Position numbers and translations under genes: made by a program. The notes under the pieces are model-generated. The model saw only the letters and a list, made by a program, of their open reading frames with translations. It was not told the DNA's origin and ran no database searches. Shown one piece after another: positions 46,558 to 56,159 of a stretch of DNA of 64,000 nucleotides; the stretch's first letter is position 1; every line of letters starts with the position of its first letter. The DNA is from Lysobacterales bacterium (GTDB taxonomy: Bacteria > Pseudomonadota > Gammaproteobacteria > Xanthomonadales > Wenzhouxiangellaceae). The DNA is taken from assembly GCA_002722315.1 (NCBI GenBank), contig PBLG01000011.1, forward strand, positions 1-64,000. Direction: 5' to 3'.

Positions 46558-49152
46558 TCAATAATCCGTCGCCGCCTTGCCCGCGTATAGGGCCTTGGCG
46601 TCGGTTGCGGCTTCGACCGCGTTGCGCACGCTTTCCTTTGTCAGGTCCAGTACGCGAAGGGTGTCGTCTTCCATGCGTGCGACGGCTTCGATCCGGTGAA
46701 ATTGATCCCCGTATTCTTCGGCGAATTCTGACAGGCCTCTTAGCTTGGGCAGGGCGTCAGCCAGGTGGTGGCCGTGGGGGTCGACGATGGAGACTTTGAC
46801 TTCATCGTCGGAGCCGTGGAAGAACACGAAATCGGGGCACATGCGGCGCCAGTTGTCCTGGCCGTCGCGATAGGCGATGGCGAGTGCGTCTTCGGAGGCG
46901 CGCGAGGGGTTACGGTACCAGGCGAGGAAATCGGGATCGCCCATTTCCTCGTCTAGCACGCCGAGCTCCCATTCATTGAGCGAGCCGACCGGGAATTCGC
47001 CGTTCTCGTCGCTCATCAGGTGCTTTCCGCGGGTCGGGATGGGGTTTCCGTCCTGGTCTTCGGTTTCCTCGGTGCGGGTGCGCGGACGCTGGATGCTGAT
47101 CGGTTGCGGCTGGCGCGACATGCCCTTGATTTCGGCATAGAACTGCTGGCGTTCGTCGCTCAGGTTCTTGATCGGCTTGCGATAGTCGGCAAACCACTGC
47201 TCGGCCAGCTTGTCGGCGGCGCGGTCCAGTTCGTGCGGCACTTCCTCGATGCGCGCAAGGGCCGCGACCTTCACGTGCGCGTCGAACAGCGCGTCGACGT
47301 CGTCGCCGGCGATGCGGTCGGCGTATCGTTTTGCCAGTTCCGGGGTGAGAATCCGGCGCGCGTCGCGGAATTCGGCCTCTACCGCGCGTTCATCGGCCAT
47401 CTCGGTGAACGTGCCGGCCGGGGTTACGCTGCCTTCGGTCACGCCGGCGACAATGGTTTCGCCGCGCACTTCGAGAATGGCGTCGATGTTCCTGTCCACG
47501 GTCGTCTTGTGCTCGGTGGCCAGCCCGTCCAGGCGTGCGAACAGCTTTTCGTAGGCGTCCTTGATTGCATTCTCGCGCAACCCGTCGCGCGACAGCGCCT
47601 GGGCCAGTGCGGTCAGCCGGCGCATGGGTCGTGCGGCCTTGCGCGGCAGGGTCTGCGACGGCACGTTTTCGAACGCATCCCAGACGATTTCCGGAATGGC
47701 CGGATTGGGCTGCATGTCGATCGCCTTGTACAACACCCGGCGTCCTTCGCCGCCACCGGTATCGCCCGAACCGTCGTCGCCAGTCGCGGTGGTGCCCAGC
47801 AGGACATCGGCCACGTCGGATGCGGTCTTTCGGTTGAAATGCGGCAGCAGGCATTCGACCGAGTTGAGCATGTCGTTTCCCGGCACCCGGCGGGCCAGCG
47901 GCGTGCGCACCATGCGGCCCAGAAGCTGGGTGATGTGGGTCTGGTCCTTGGCCGGCCGGAACGATACCAACACCTCGGCGCGCGGGCAGTCCCAGCCGGT
48001 GGAAATCGCATCCTTGGCGAACAGCACGCGGATTTCGGTGTCTTCCTGCACGCGCTCCGGCGAGATGTGCGGCACCGAAAAACCGCCCAGCTCGATGGTC
48101 TGGTGCTCGCCGAACACGTGCGCCATCGCATCGGTTTCCAGTTCCGGCCAGGCGTCCTTGATCGTGGTGAACGCGCTGATCAGCAGATCGTCGGGCGGCT
48201 TGTTGGGCACCTGCACCACCAGCAGCGGCACAACGGGCTCCTTGATGCCCTCGCGCTCGGAGTATTCGCGCCACAGCGCGGTGGCGTGGCGCACCTTGCG
48301 CGTGGCGCGCTCCAGCAGCACGGTATCGAACTGGCCGGACTCGGTCGGGAATTCCAGCCGGATGTCGTCCTTGAGCAGCCCCGATTCCTGCACCCGCGCC
48401 GCGTCCACGACCACGTTCGGATACGTGGTGCGCCCCTCTGCCTGGGCCATGGCCTTGTCGAAGCGCTCGACCGTGGCCGAAATGCCCAGGACCACCGGCA
48501 CCGGCGGCACGTCGTTGCCGCCGTTGACCAGGCGCTGGACGATGGTCGCGCGCTCCTGTTTTTCGTTGCTCGTGCGACGCTTCATGCCGCGGTGGGCCTC
48601 GTCCAGGATCAGGTACAGCGTGAGGTTGTCGTCCTCGATGGTGTTGCGCAGCGTGTCCCACATCGTGAACGCGCGCGCATCGGGTGGGGGCATGTTCTGC
48701 AGCTCACGATTCGGGTCATCCGGGTCGGCTTCGGGCGCGCCGCGCACCAGCAGGGAGTTCTTGCCCAGCTTCTGCGCGTTGAGGAAATACACCTTGCCCG
48801 GTTCCAGCTTCTCCTGGTTGAATGTACTGTCGATCACCACCAGCCGTGATTTCGCCGCCAGCCGATCGGCCGCGTCCATCAGTCGAAATCGGGTCTGTTC
48901 ATTCAGCGCCGGGTCGTCGGTAAACCACAGCACCACCGCACCCGGGTCCGGCGCGAAATCATGCTCGGCGTCGCCATCGAACAGCGCTTCGATCACGGCC
49001 GCGGCCATCACGGTCTTGCCGGCGCCGGTGGTGGCGGTGAGCGAGAATGCGACCGGTGACTTCCATTTCGCCCAGTCTTCCCGGGCGCGCGCCAGGCGCG
49101 AGAGCACGTCGCCGACCGCGTCGTCCTGGTAATCCTTGAGCGTATAGCGCAT
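46558..49152 (-). CDS. res: Type III restriction-modification Res subunit (DEAD/DEAH helicase-nuclease)
   Basis: LTATTGAGKTVMAAAVIEAL (Walker A), LILDEAHRG (DEAH), FAKDAISTGWDCPRAEVLVSFRP, ITQLLGRMVRTPLARRVPG. Confidence 0.9.
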   Translation of the reverse strand: MRYTLKDYQDDAVGDVLSRLARAREDWAKWKSPVAFSLTATTGAGKTVMAAAVIEALFDGDAEHDFAPDPGAVVLWFTDDPALNEQTRFRLMDAADRLAAKSRLVVIDSTFNQEKLEPGKVYFLNAQKLGKNSLLVRGAPEADPDDPNRELQNMPPPDARAFTMWDTLRNTIEDDNLTLYLILDEAHRGMKRRTSNEKQERATIVQRLVNGGNDVPPVPVVLGISATVERFDKAMAQAEGRTTYPNVVVDAARVQESGLLKDDIRLEFPTESGQFDTVLLERATRKVRHATALWREYSEREGIKEPVVPLLVVQVPNKPPDDLLISAFTTIKDAWPELETDAMAHVFGEHQTIELGGFSVPHISPERVQEDTEIRVLFAKDAISTGWDCPRAEVLVSFRPAKDQTHITQLLGRMVRTPLARRVPGNDMLNSVECLLPHFNRKTASDVADVLLGTTATGDDGSGDTGGGEGRRVLYKAIDMQPNPAIPEIVWDAFENVPSQTLPRKAARPMRRLTALAQALSRDGLRENAIKDAYEKLFARLDGLATEHKTTVDRNIDAILEVRGETIVAGVTEGSVTPAGTFTEMADERAVEAEFRDARRILTPELAKRYADRIAGDDVDALFDAHVKVAALARIEEVPHELDRAADKLAEQWFADYRKPIKNLSDERQQFYAEIKGMSRQPQPISIQRPRTRTEETEDQDGNPIPTRGKHLMSDENGEFPVGSLNEWELGVLDEEMGDPDFLAWYRNPSRASEDALAIAYRDGQDNWRRMCPDFVFFHGSDDEVKVSIVDPHGHHLADALPKLRGLSEFAEEYGDQFHRIEAVARMEDDTLRVLDLTKESVRNAVEAATDAKALYAGKAATDY

Positions 49153-49158
49153 CGCGAT

Positions 49159-51312
49159 CTATTCCCGGCCGGTGTTGATGACGAAGTTGGTCAGGTACGA
49201 CTCGTACAGCCGCACGGCCTCCACGTGGGCCGGAAGTTCGGCGCACACCGACGAAAAGCCGCGGTCATCGTCGGTGATGATGAACGCCATGCGCACGGTA
49301 TCGGATGCGGTGAGCGCCGCGATGAAATCCTGCGCCGCGTCCAGGTCGAACAGCACGCCGTAGGTGTCGCCCATGTCGAATCCGTCGCCGGGCTTGTCGA
49401 TGCGCCGGCCCTGCGCGCCGGCCTTCAGCCACAGCAGCGGCGCGATGGCCTCGAACGATCGATGATGTGCGACTGGGCGGGGCGCTTCGTAGGTCAGGTC
49501 GAAGAATTCGACGTTTTCGGCGAAGCCGTCAGCCATCGGGAAATCGTCGGTGAACTTGTAATCACCCTTGATCGGTTTGCCTACCGGTGTTTTTCCGTTA
49601 ATCGCGGCTTCGATGCGCGGCTTGGTGATGTGCTCACAGATGCCCAGCGCTTCCCATTCCGGATCGCCCGGGCGCAGGTTCTTTTCGCGCAGCGCCTTCT
49701 GCTCGTCGGCCGAGACTTCGTTGTTGGTGACGCTGATGCACTGGCGGTGGCCGCCATCCTGCTTGTTCAGGCGCATCACGGCGTGGGCGGTCGTGCCGGA
49801 ACCGGAGAAGAAATCGACGATGACTGCATCTATCTTCTTTGCAACGAAAAATCGCAATGTATCTTCGACAGCATAAAGCGACTTTGGGAAGGGAAATCGG
49901 CGATCAGGCATCAATGATTTAAGTACGGCGGTTCCATATTCACTCGCAGAGTGGGATATCTGATTCCACACTGTCAATGGCTGGAATTGCTTACCTCGCT
50001 CGCCATACTCGACCATAATCGCGCCATCATCATCATGGCCCGTTATCACCAAATTTCCCGTGTTGTTCTCAATATCAGCTATTTGCCCAGTAGTCAGATA
50101 ATAGGGAGAGCGTCCCGAAGCGGTAAGAGGACCAAATCGGATATATCCTGCCTCGTGATATTGGATAAAAGTATTTCTCCCGAGGCCCCACGTCAATTCC
50201 CTGCCATCATTACCCAAAGGCCACACTATTAATTCCCCTTCAGGTACTTCTACCGATTCCCTCGAGAGTGTAGGTTCAAGCGCCTTACCAGCACGGAGAA
50301 ATTTTCCACTTTCTGCGTCAAAGAATAGCGGGTAAAAAAGATTCGGCCTTGCTCGTCTAAGGCCGTTCGTCGCTGAGCGAAGTAGCGATTTCCATCTAAC
50401 CGGGCCGCTGTTCATCTTGACGGCACGCAACATATCCGTATTGCCGGGACATATCTCAGCTGTGCCAATGAAAACAAAATAGATGTACTCATCAGCTCGT
50501 GAAAAAGCCCCTCGTCTTGCCGACCCTTTTGGGCTGATAACGGTTGTCACCATCTGTACTTCAGCACTCTCGAATATCTGCTCGAGAAGCAAACCAAGAC
50601 GGAGAACTTCCTTCTCATCAATCGTAACGATCAACACTGAATTATGCGGATTCAACAACCGCTTCGCCAGCTTGAAACGCCGCTCCATCATCGCCAGCCA
50701 CTTCGAGTGCCGGTAGGCGTCGTCGCTGTCGACGTAGTCGTTGTTGTATTTCCAGTCTTTTGCGCCGGTGTTGTAGGGCGGGTCGATATAGATGGCGTCG
50801 ACCTTGCCTTCGTGTGTGTAGAGCAGGGCCTGCAGGGCGTGGTAGTTCTCGGCGTTGATCACGGTATGGAAGGGCTTGTCGCCGCCGCGCTCGACCTTGC
50901 CTGTGGATTTGAGGCCGGGGTAGATCGGATCGCGGAATCCGGCGACCACGATCAGGTCATCGACGGGGCGGGAGGTTTTTTCGATCTCGGCTTCGGGGCT
51001 GTCGCGGCGGACAAGCTCGGCGATGCGCCTTGCCTTCTTGCCGCTGCCCTCGGTGACTATGGATGCGACCAGCCAGATTCTGTGGTCGACGCTGCCGGGC
51101 GCGTTCCCGCGCTCGGCGACAAAGCGCACCTTGTCGCCCTTGCGCACGGGCCGGCCGGGCAGTTCCACCGTCTCGGGCACATGGCGCTCGAAATTCAGCC
51201 CGAACGCGCGCCGCTTGCGGAGCTGATCGAACTCGCGCCGCAGATCGGCCGCCAGCTGACTGTCCTTGCCCTCGACCTGGCGCAGAAGATCGCTCAGCCG
51301 CGACATCGGCAC
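49159..51312 (-). CDS. mod: Type III restriction-modification Mod subunit (DNA methyltransferase)
   Basis: DAIYIDPPYNTGAKDWKYNNDYVDSDDAYRHSKWLAMMERRF; AVIVDFFSGSGTTAHAVMRLN; 6 bp upstream of res. Confidence 0.93.
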   Translation of the reverse strand: MPMSRLSDLLRQVEGKDSQLAADLRREFDQLRKRRAFGLNFERHVPETVELPGRPVRKGDKVRFVAERGNAPGSVDHRIWLVASIVTEGSGKKARRIAELVRRDSPEAEIEKTSRPVDDLIVVAGFRDPIYPGLKSTGKVERGGDKPFHTVINAENYHALQALLYTHEGKVDAIYIDPPYNTGAKDWKYNNDYVDSDDAYRHSKWLAMMERRFKLAKRLLNPHNSVLIVTIDEKEVLRLGLLLEQIFESAEVQMVTTVISPKGSARRGAFSRADEYIYFVFIGTAEICPGNTDMLRAVKMNSGPVRWKSLLRSATNGLRRARPNLFYPLFFDAESGKFLRAGKALEPTLSRESVEVPEGELIVWPLGNDGRELTWGLGRNTFIQYHEAGYIRFGPLTASGRSPYYLTTGQIADIENNTGNLVITGHDDDGAIMVEYGERGKQFQPLTVWNQISHSASEYGTAVLKSLMPDRRFPFPKSLYAVEDTLRFFVAKKIDAVIVDFFSGSGTTAHAVMRLNKQDGGHRQCISVTNNEVSADEQKALREKNLRPGDPEWEALGICEHITKPRIEAAINGKTPVGKPIKGDYKFTDDFPMADGFAENVEFFDLTYEAPRPVAHHRSFEAIAPLLWLKAGAQGRRIDKPGDGFDMGDTYGVLFDLDAAQDFIAALTASDTVRMAFIITDDDRGFSSVCAELPAHVEAVRLYESYLTNFVINTGRE

Positions 51313-51551
51313 CCGCCGGCAGCCCGGCCGAAGCCGGTGTTTTCATTGTTTCGCACCGATCCCGTCCCCTCGAAACTGAAACACCTTCAATATCTTGAAA
51401 ATGCGACCAAATATAATCAACCCGCCGGGCATCGCCAGGCCCTGCACCAGCGCCCCCGCGCTGTGCTGGAGTCTATCACGCTGATAAATCCGCTTTCCGC
51501 GCCGAGCAGATGAGTGTAGAGGCCGCGACGCCGTTCGCTGCCCCATGCGCA

Positions 51552-52127
51552 TCAGTGGCGAGCGTTCCGAATCAGCCCGGCTGCTTCTGCGATGTTGAGT
51601 TCGACCGGCGCCGGATCAGTCGCCAGGTATTCCAGCGCCTCTTTCGCCCGCTGCTCGAAGGCGGCTGATTCGATGAGCCCGGCCCGCGCTAGCAGCGAGA
51701 TATCCTGGCGATCATGGTCCTGGAAACGGCCGACCTTGGTGACGGCGAGATCGAGCGGACTCAGGATGTGCAGCCGCAGCCGTCCGTTCCGGCTGTCGAG
51801 CAGATGAACTGCCTCGTCGAAACAGTCTGGATGCCGGAGGCCGATATCGATTGTATAGGTCCGGTCCAGCACCAGGACGCGGTCCTCGCCGTTGGTGTCG
51901 GCATAGCGCACCACGATGTCGTCGGCGAGCGCCAGCCGTCGATTGAAGTGAACATCGGCGTCTTCGGAGAAACGAGCTTCCGAGGCCGCCACGCCGCCGG
52001 CGCGTTGCAGGTGGATGCAGGTTGCGGTTCCGCCTGCCAGGAAGGCATCGACGACCTGGCCCGGCCGAATTGCCTTTGCAACGCGCTCGACAAGCTCCTC
52101 GACCGCGCCGAACAGTCCGGGTTTCAT
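51552..52127 (-). CDS. AbiEii-like nucleotidyltransferase toxin candidate
   Basis: DAFLAGGTATCIHLQRAGGVAASEARFSEDADVHF nucleotidyltransferase motif; LSPLDLAVTKVGRFQDHDRQDI. Confidence 0.75.
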   Translation of the reverse strand: MKPGLFGAVEELVERVAKAIRPGQVVDAFLAGGTATCIHLQRAGGVAASEARFSEDADVHFNRRLALADDIVVRYADTNGEDRVLVLDRTYTIDIGLRHPDCFDEAVHLLDSRNGRLRLHILSPLDLAVTKVGRFQDHDRQDISLLARAGLIESAAFEQRAKEALEYLATDPAPVELNIAEAAGLIRNARH

Positions 52128-52726
52128 TACACGTGCCCTGTGCGTGCCAACTGGCGAAACCGGGCGATGTCGGCCCCAGGGGCCAGGCCCCATTCGCGGG
52201 CCAGGTCGTCCTCGGTTTCGCGTGTGCGGGTGTCGCCGGCCCGCAGTGGTTCGATCGAAGCAGGTACGCCGACACGATCGCGCAGACGGCGCGCCTGCGA
52301 GAGCAATTCCCTGCGCTGACCCTCATGTCGAGGGCCGCCCAAGTGGCCCATCAACTCCAGCAAGTAGCCGGCGCGTCGAAGCGGAAGCGGCTTCTTGAGT
52401 CGTCCGAGGCGCGGCAGGTCTCCGTGCGCAGCCTGTTCCAGGACGCGGGCCAGATCGCGTTCCATCTCGCGCTGATCGGTATAGGGCAGCGGTTGCTGGA
52501 TGAGACGCTGCCAGGCCTCCGACTGATCGGCGCTGCCCCCCAGCTTGAGTTCAAGCAGTTCCAGCATTGGCTCAGGCATGCGGTTTCTTCCACTCAGCCA
52601 GCTATCGATCGTGGAATTGCTGTATCCGCCGCCCGCGTTCAGCGTTTTGCCCAGAAGCCGCGCGACATCCCGGCGCTTCAGGCCGTGGTGAAGCATCAGA
52701 TGCTGAAGTCTTGAGTTGGTGTCCAT
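52127..52726 (-). CDS. HTH-domain antitoxin candidate
   Basis: LMLHHGLKRRDVARLLGKTLNAGGGYSNSTIDSWLSGRNRMPEPMLELLELKL HTH; stop overlaps the start of the nucleotidyltransferase gene. Confidence 0.7.
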   Translation of the reverse strand: MDTNSRLQHLMLHHGLKRRDVARLLGKTLNAGGGYSNSTIDSWLSGRNRMPEPMLELLELKLGGSADQSEAWQRLIQQPLPYTDQREMERDLARVLEQAAHGDLPRLGRLKKPLPLRRAGYLLELMGHLGGPRHEGQRRELLSQARRLRDRVGVPASIEPLRAGDTRTRETEDDLAREWGLAPGADIARFRQLARTGHV

Positions 52727-52732
52727 ACGCCT

Positions 52733-52757
52733 AATATACGCATTTAATGCGTGTATT
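52733..52757. promoter_or_regulatory. Operator-like inverted repeat upstream of HTH/nucleotidyltransferase pair
   Basis: AATATACGCAT-TTA-ATGCGTGTATT, 11-bp arms with one mismatch, 7 bp upstream of the HTH start codon. Confidence 0.7.
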
Positions 52758-52865
52758 TCAAGCCGCGGCCGGCAATCGGGCCGTTACCGTGGCGTCTCGC
52801 TTGTGCCAGGACGCGGCTTGATCGACAATGCAGTCCCGTTCCGACCACCAATCCAAGGACTGCAA

Positions 52866-54185
52866 ATGAGCCTTTTTCGCCGAGTGGCCTCGCTGGCCGC
52901 GATGTTCGCACTCTTCATCACCACGACCGCCCTCGCCCAGCCTTCGGCCGACGAATGGCACGGCTGGATCGATGCCCAGACCGAAACGCTGTTCGACGAC
53001 GTCGTGACCTGGCGCCGGCATTTTCACGCAAATCCCGAGCTCTCCAACCGCGAGTTCGAGACCGCCGAGTACATCGCCGAGTTTCTGCGCGGCCTGGGCA
53101 TGGAGGTGCAGACAGGCGTGGCGCACACCGGCGTGATCGGGCTGCTCGAAGGCGGTCGGCCCGGCCCGGTTGTCGGGCTTCGCGCCGACATGGACGGGCT
53201 GCCCGTACCGTCGCGGGTCGGCCTGCCGTTCTCGCCGGACGTGGTCTCGGAGTACCTGGGCGAAGAAGTCCCGGTGTCCCACGCCTGCGGCCACGACACG
53301 CACATGGCGATGCTGATGGGCGTGGCCGAAATGTTCGCCGCGCGTCGCGACGAGTTGCCCGGCACGATCAAGTTCATCTTCCAGCCTGCCGAGGAAGGTG
53401 CGCCGCCGGGCGAGGAAGGCGGCGGGGAACTGATGGTCAAGCAAGGCGTGCTCCAGGACCCGGATGTCGACGTGATCTTCGGTCAGCACATCTGGTCTTT
53501 GGCGCCGGCCGGCCAGATCGGGTTCAAGGCCGGCGGCATCCTGGCCGCGGCCGACCAGTTCAACATCACCGTCAACGGCAAGCAGACGCACGGCTCGTCG
53601 CCGTGGACCGGCGTGGACCCGATTGCGGTGGCCTCGCAGATCGTGATCGGTCTGAACATGATCATCAGCCGCCAGACCGAACTGACCAAGGAAGCCGCGG
53701 TGATTTCGGTCGGCCGGGTGCGCGCCGGGGTTCGCAACAACATCATCCCCGAGACGGCCGAGCTCATCGGCACGATCCGTACGCTGGATACGGCGATGCA
53801 GGACAAGATCCACGCCGATATCAAGCGCACCGCGGAACACATCGCGGCCAGCCAGGGCGCGACCGTCGACGTCGATATCCAGCGCGGCTACCCGGTGACC
53901 TTCAACGATCCGGCGCTGACCGAGGAGATGGCGCCGACGCTGGAGCGGGTCGGCGGCGACAAGACCGTCCGGATAGACGCGATCACCGGCGCCGAGGATT
54001 TCTCGTTCTTCCAGAAGGAAATACCGGGGCTGTTCCTGATGATCGGCGGCATGCCGCCGGGCAAAGACCCGTCCGAGGCCGCCCCGCATCACACGCCGGA
54101 TTTCTACATCGAGGAATCGAGCATGAAGACCGGTGTGCGCGCCCTGGCCAACCTCACCATCGACTACATGCTGCAGGCGCAGTAG
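52866..54185 (+). CDS. Secreted M20-family amidohydrolase
   Basis: Signal peptide; RRHFHANPELSNREFETAEYI, VGLRADMDGLPV, SHACGHDTHMAMLMGVAE, FIFQPAEEGAPPGEEGGG. Confidence 0.93.
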   Translation: MSLFRRVASLAAMFALFITTTALAQPSADEWHGWIDAQTETLFDDVVTWRRHFHANPELSNREFETAEYIAEFLRGLGMEVQTGVAHTGVIGLLEGGRPGPVVGLRADMDGLPVPSRVGLPFSPDVVSEYLGEEVPVSHACGHDTHMAMLMGVAEMFAARRDELPGTIKFIFQPAEEGAPPGEEGGGELMVKQGVLQDPDVDVIFGQHIWSLAPAGQIGFKAGGILAAADQFNITVNGKQTHGSSPWTGVDPIAVASQIVIGLNMIISRQTELTKEAAVISVGRVRAGVRNNIIPETAELIGTIRTLDTAMQDKIHADIKRTAEHIAASQGATVDVDIQRGYPVTFNDPALTEEMAPTLERVGGDKTVRIDAITGAEDFSFFQKEIPGLFLMIGGMPPGKDPSEAAPHHTPDFYIEESSMKTGVRALANLTIDYMLQAQ

Positions 54186-54248
54186 CGCGCAACATAGGTC
54201 GGCGGGCGGGTTTGTCCCGACGGCCCGAGGCCGCCGGGACAGCGCGTA

Positions 54249-55037
54249 TCAGTGGCTTGCGCGCGAGCGCAGCGCAAACCCGGCGATCAGCAGCAGCAGG
54301 GCCGTACCGAGGAACGTTCCCGCGAGACCGAGCGCCGGTACCGATACCGGTGGCTCCTGGGCGCCGGTGCCGAAGGCGAGGTTGTCGAACAGTTCGCCGC
54401 TCGTGCTGGTTCCTTCGATTTCGATGCGCGAGATCGGGCCCGGGGCGAAGATGCCGAAGAATTCCGAAACGTTGTCGGCCGACGGAGCGAGCGTGATCGT
54501 GTCGGCCAGCGCGCCGCCGCTGTCAAACACGCGGATATCGACGTTCCCGCCACCCGAGCCGGAGAATGCGTCCAGCCCGACCGCGGTCACGTTGCCGCCG
54601 GTAAACGTCACGGTCGTGAAATCGGCAAAGATATTGGCGCCGATGACGGTCGAGGGTTGCCCGATGAGGCCGTCGCCGAGCGCCACCACGCCGCCACCGC
54701 CGGACGAGGTGATCTGGAAGCCGGCGATCAGGTCGCCGGGTGCGAAGCAGGGATCGTTCGAAGCGCTGCTTACCGGCTCGGTACAGGTGTTTACCGCTCC
54801 GGCCGCGGTTGCACCGCCCTCGAAGTCTTCGAGCGGCAATGTCCCCACCGCAGAATTGAACGATGCGCGGTCGGCAAACGTCAGCGCGCCCCCGCGAACA
54901 TCGGCCGAGCCGACCGTCGAAGCCGACGTTCCGCGATCCGGTATGCCGGCCGCGGCCCAATCCTGGTAGCTGTCCTGGGCAACCGCTCCGGTCGCTACCA
55001 GTCCGAGTGAGGCGATCAAGAATCCGAAACGTTTCAT
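54249..55037 (-). CDS. Secreted protein with CTERM-type C-terminal sorting signal
   Basis: Signal peptide MKRFGFLIASLGLVATGAVAQ; C-terminal VPALGLAGTFLGTALLLLIAGFALRSRASH (motif + TM + basic tail). Confidence 0.72.
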   Translation of the reverse strand: MKRFGFLIASLGLVATGAVAQDSYQDWAAAGIPDRGTSASTVGSADVRGGALTFADRASFNSAVGTLPLEDFEGGATAAGAVNTCTEPVSSASNDPCFAPGDLIAGFQITSSGGGGVVALGDGLIGQPSTVIGANIFADFTTVTFTGGNVTAVGLDAFSGSGGGNVDIRVFDSGGALADTITLAPSADNVSEFFGIFAPGPISRIEIEGTSTSGELFDNLAFGTGAQEPPVSVPALGLAGTFLGTALLLLIAGFALRSRASH

Positions 55038-55115
55038 TTGTTATGTCCCTATTGAATGCAGGCGAACGCCAAGATTACTCTCACTCTCGAAAAAATACAA
55101 TTTCTTCGAAGTCGA

Positions 55116-56066
55116 TCACGCTTTCGTGGACCAGGGCTGGCGATGCCGCTGCAAGAGCGTTCGGAGGTCTTCGTCCAGCTGCGGAAGTTCTTCATCGAGT
55201 TGGCTGCCGAAGGCGCGGGCTGCCGGGCTGATCGCGGCGCCGGCACGCTGGACCCGGTGCCACCATACCGGGGCCGGGAAGTGGGGCACGCGAGGCAGCG
55301 CCAACAGCCCGGCTTCGAGTTCCAGCCGCACCGCGTGCAGCGAAATCACCGCCAGGCCGTGGCCGCCGCGCACCGCCTGCTTGATCGCCTCGTTGCTGCC
55401 CAGTTCCAGCGCGGGCTTGAGCTCGGCGCCGAAGCGGCGAAGCCATTCCTCGGTCCACAGCCGCGTGCCCGAGCCGGGTTCGCGCACGACGAAGCGCTCG
55501 TTCGACACGGCCCGGAAATCGATGCGCTTGCGTCGGGTCCAGGGGTGGTCGGGCGCGGCGATCATCACCAGCGGATTGATCCCGACCCGCTCGACCGTCA
55601 GGTTGCGGTCTTCCGGTGGACGGCTCATCAGGTACCAGTCGTCCAGCCCCTGGTCGATACGCCGGATCAGCGAGTCGCGCGGCATGATCTGCAGGCTGGC
55701 CTCGATGCCGGGGTGTTTCTGGCGGAAGCGTCCGAGCATGGAAGGGAAGAGGTATTCGCCGGTCGATACCGCCGCCACCCGCAGTCGCCCCCGCTCGACG
55801 CCGCCGCGTGCGGCCAGGCGCTGGTCCAGCGCGCGCAGCTCGGCGTCGAGCTTTTGCGCCGATGCCAGCACGTCCTCGCCGGCGCCGGTCAGGCGCAGCC
55901 GGCGCCCGACGACCTCGTAGAGCGTCACGCCCAGTCCTTCCGACAGCTGCCTGAGCTGGATCGACAGCGTCGGTGGGGTCAGGTGCAGCCGTTCGGCGGC
56001 CCGGGCGATCGAACCCAGTTCGGCGACCACGCGGAAGATTCTGAGTTGGTGCAGCGTCACTTTCAT
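55116..56066 (-). CDS. LysR-family transcriptional regulator
   Basis: MKVTLHQLRIFRVVAELGSIARAAERLHLTPPTLSIQLRQLSEGLGVTLYEVVGRRLRLT. Confidence 0.93.
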   Translation of the reverse strand: MKVTLHQLRIFRVVAELGSIARAAERLHLTPPTLSIQLRQLSEGLGVTLYEVVGRRLRLTGAGEDVLASAQKLDAELRALDQRLAARGGVERGRLRVAAVSTGEYLFPSMLGRFRQKHPGIEASLQIMPRDSLIRRIDQGLDDWYLMSRPPEDRNLTVERVGINPLVMIAAPDHPWTRRKRIDFRAVSNERFVVREPGSGTRLWTEEWLRRFGAELKPALELGSNEAIKQAVRGGHGLAVISLHAVRLELEAGLLALPRVPHFPAPVWWHRVQRAGAAISPAARAFGSQLDEELPQLDEDLRTLLQRHRQPWSTKA

Positions 56067-56159
56067 TAGATATTAATCTACTCTAATCACTATCAAGTTT
56101 AACTTTATTTATGTTCCAGGACTGCCTAGACTCGCCCGAAATCAACCTGGAGCAGATTC

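Noticed and set aside
47020-48849. 609-aa plus-strand ORF opposite res
   Set aside because: Antisense of the Res helicase; no family motifs.
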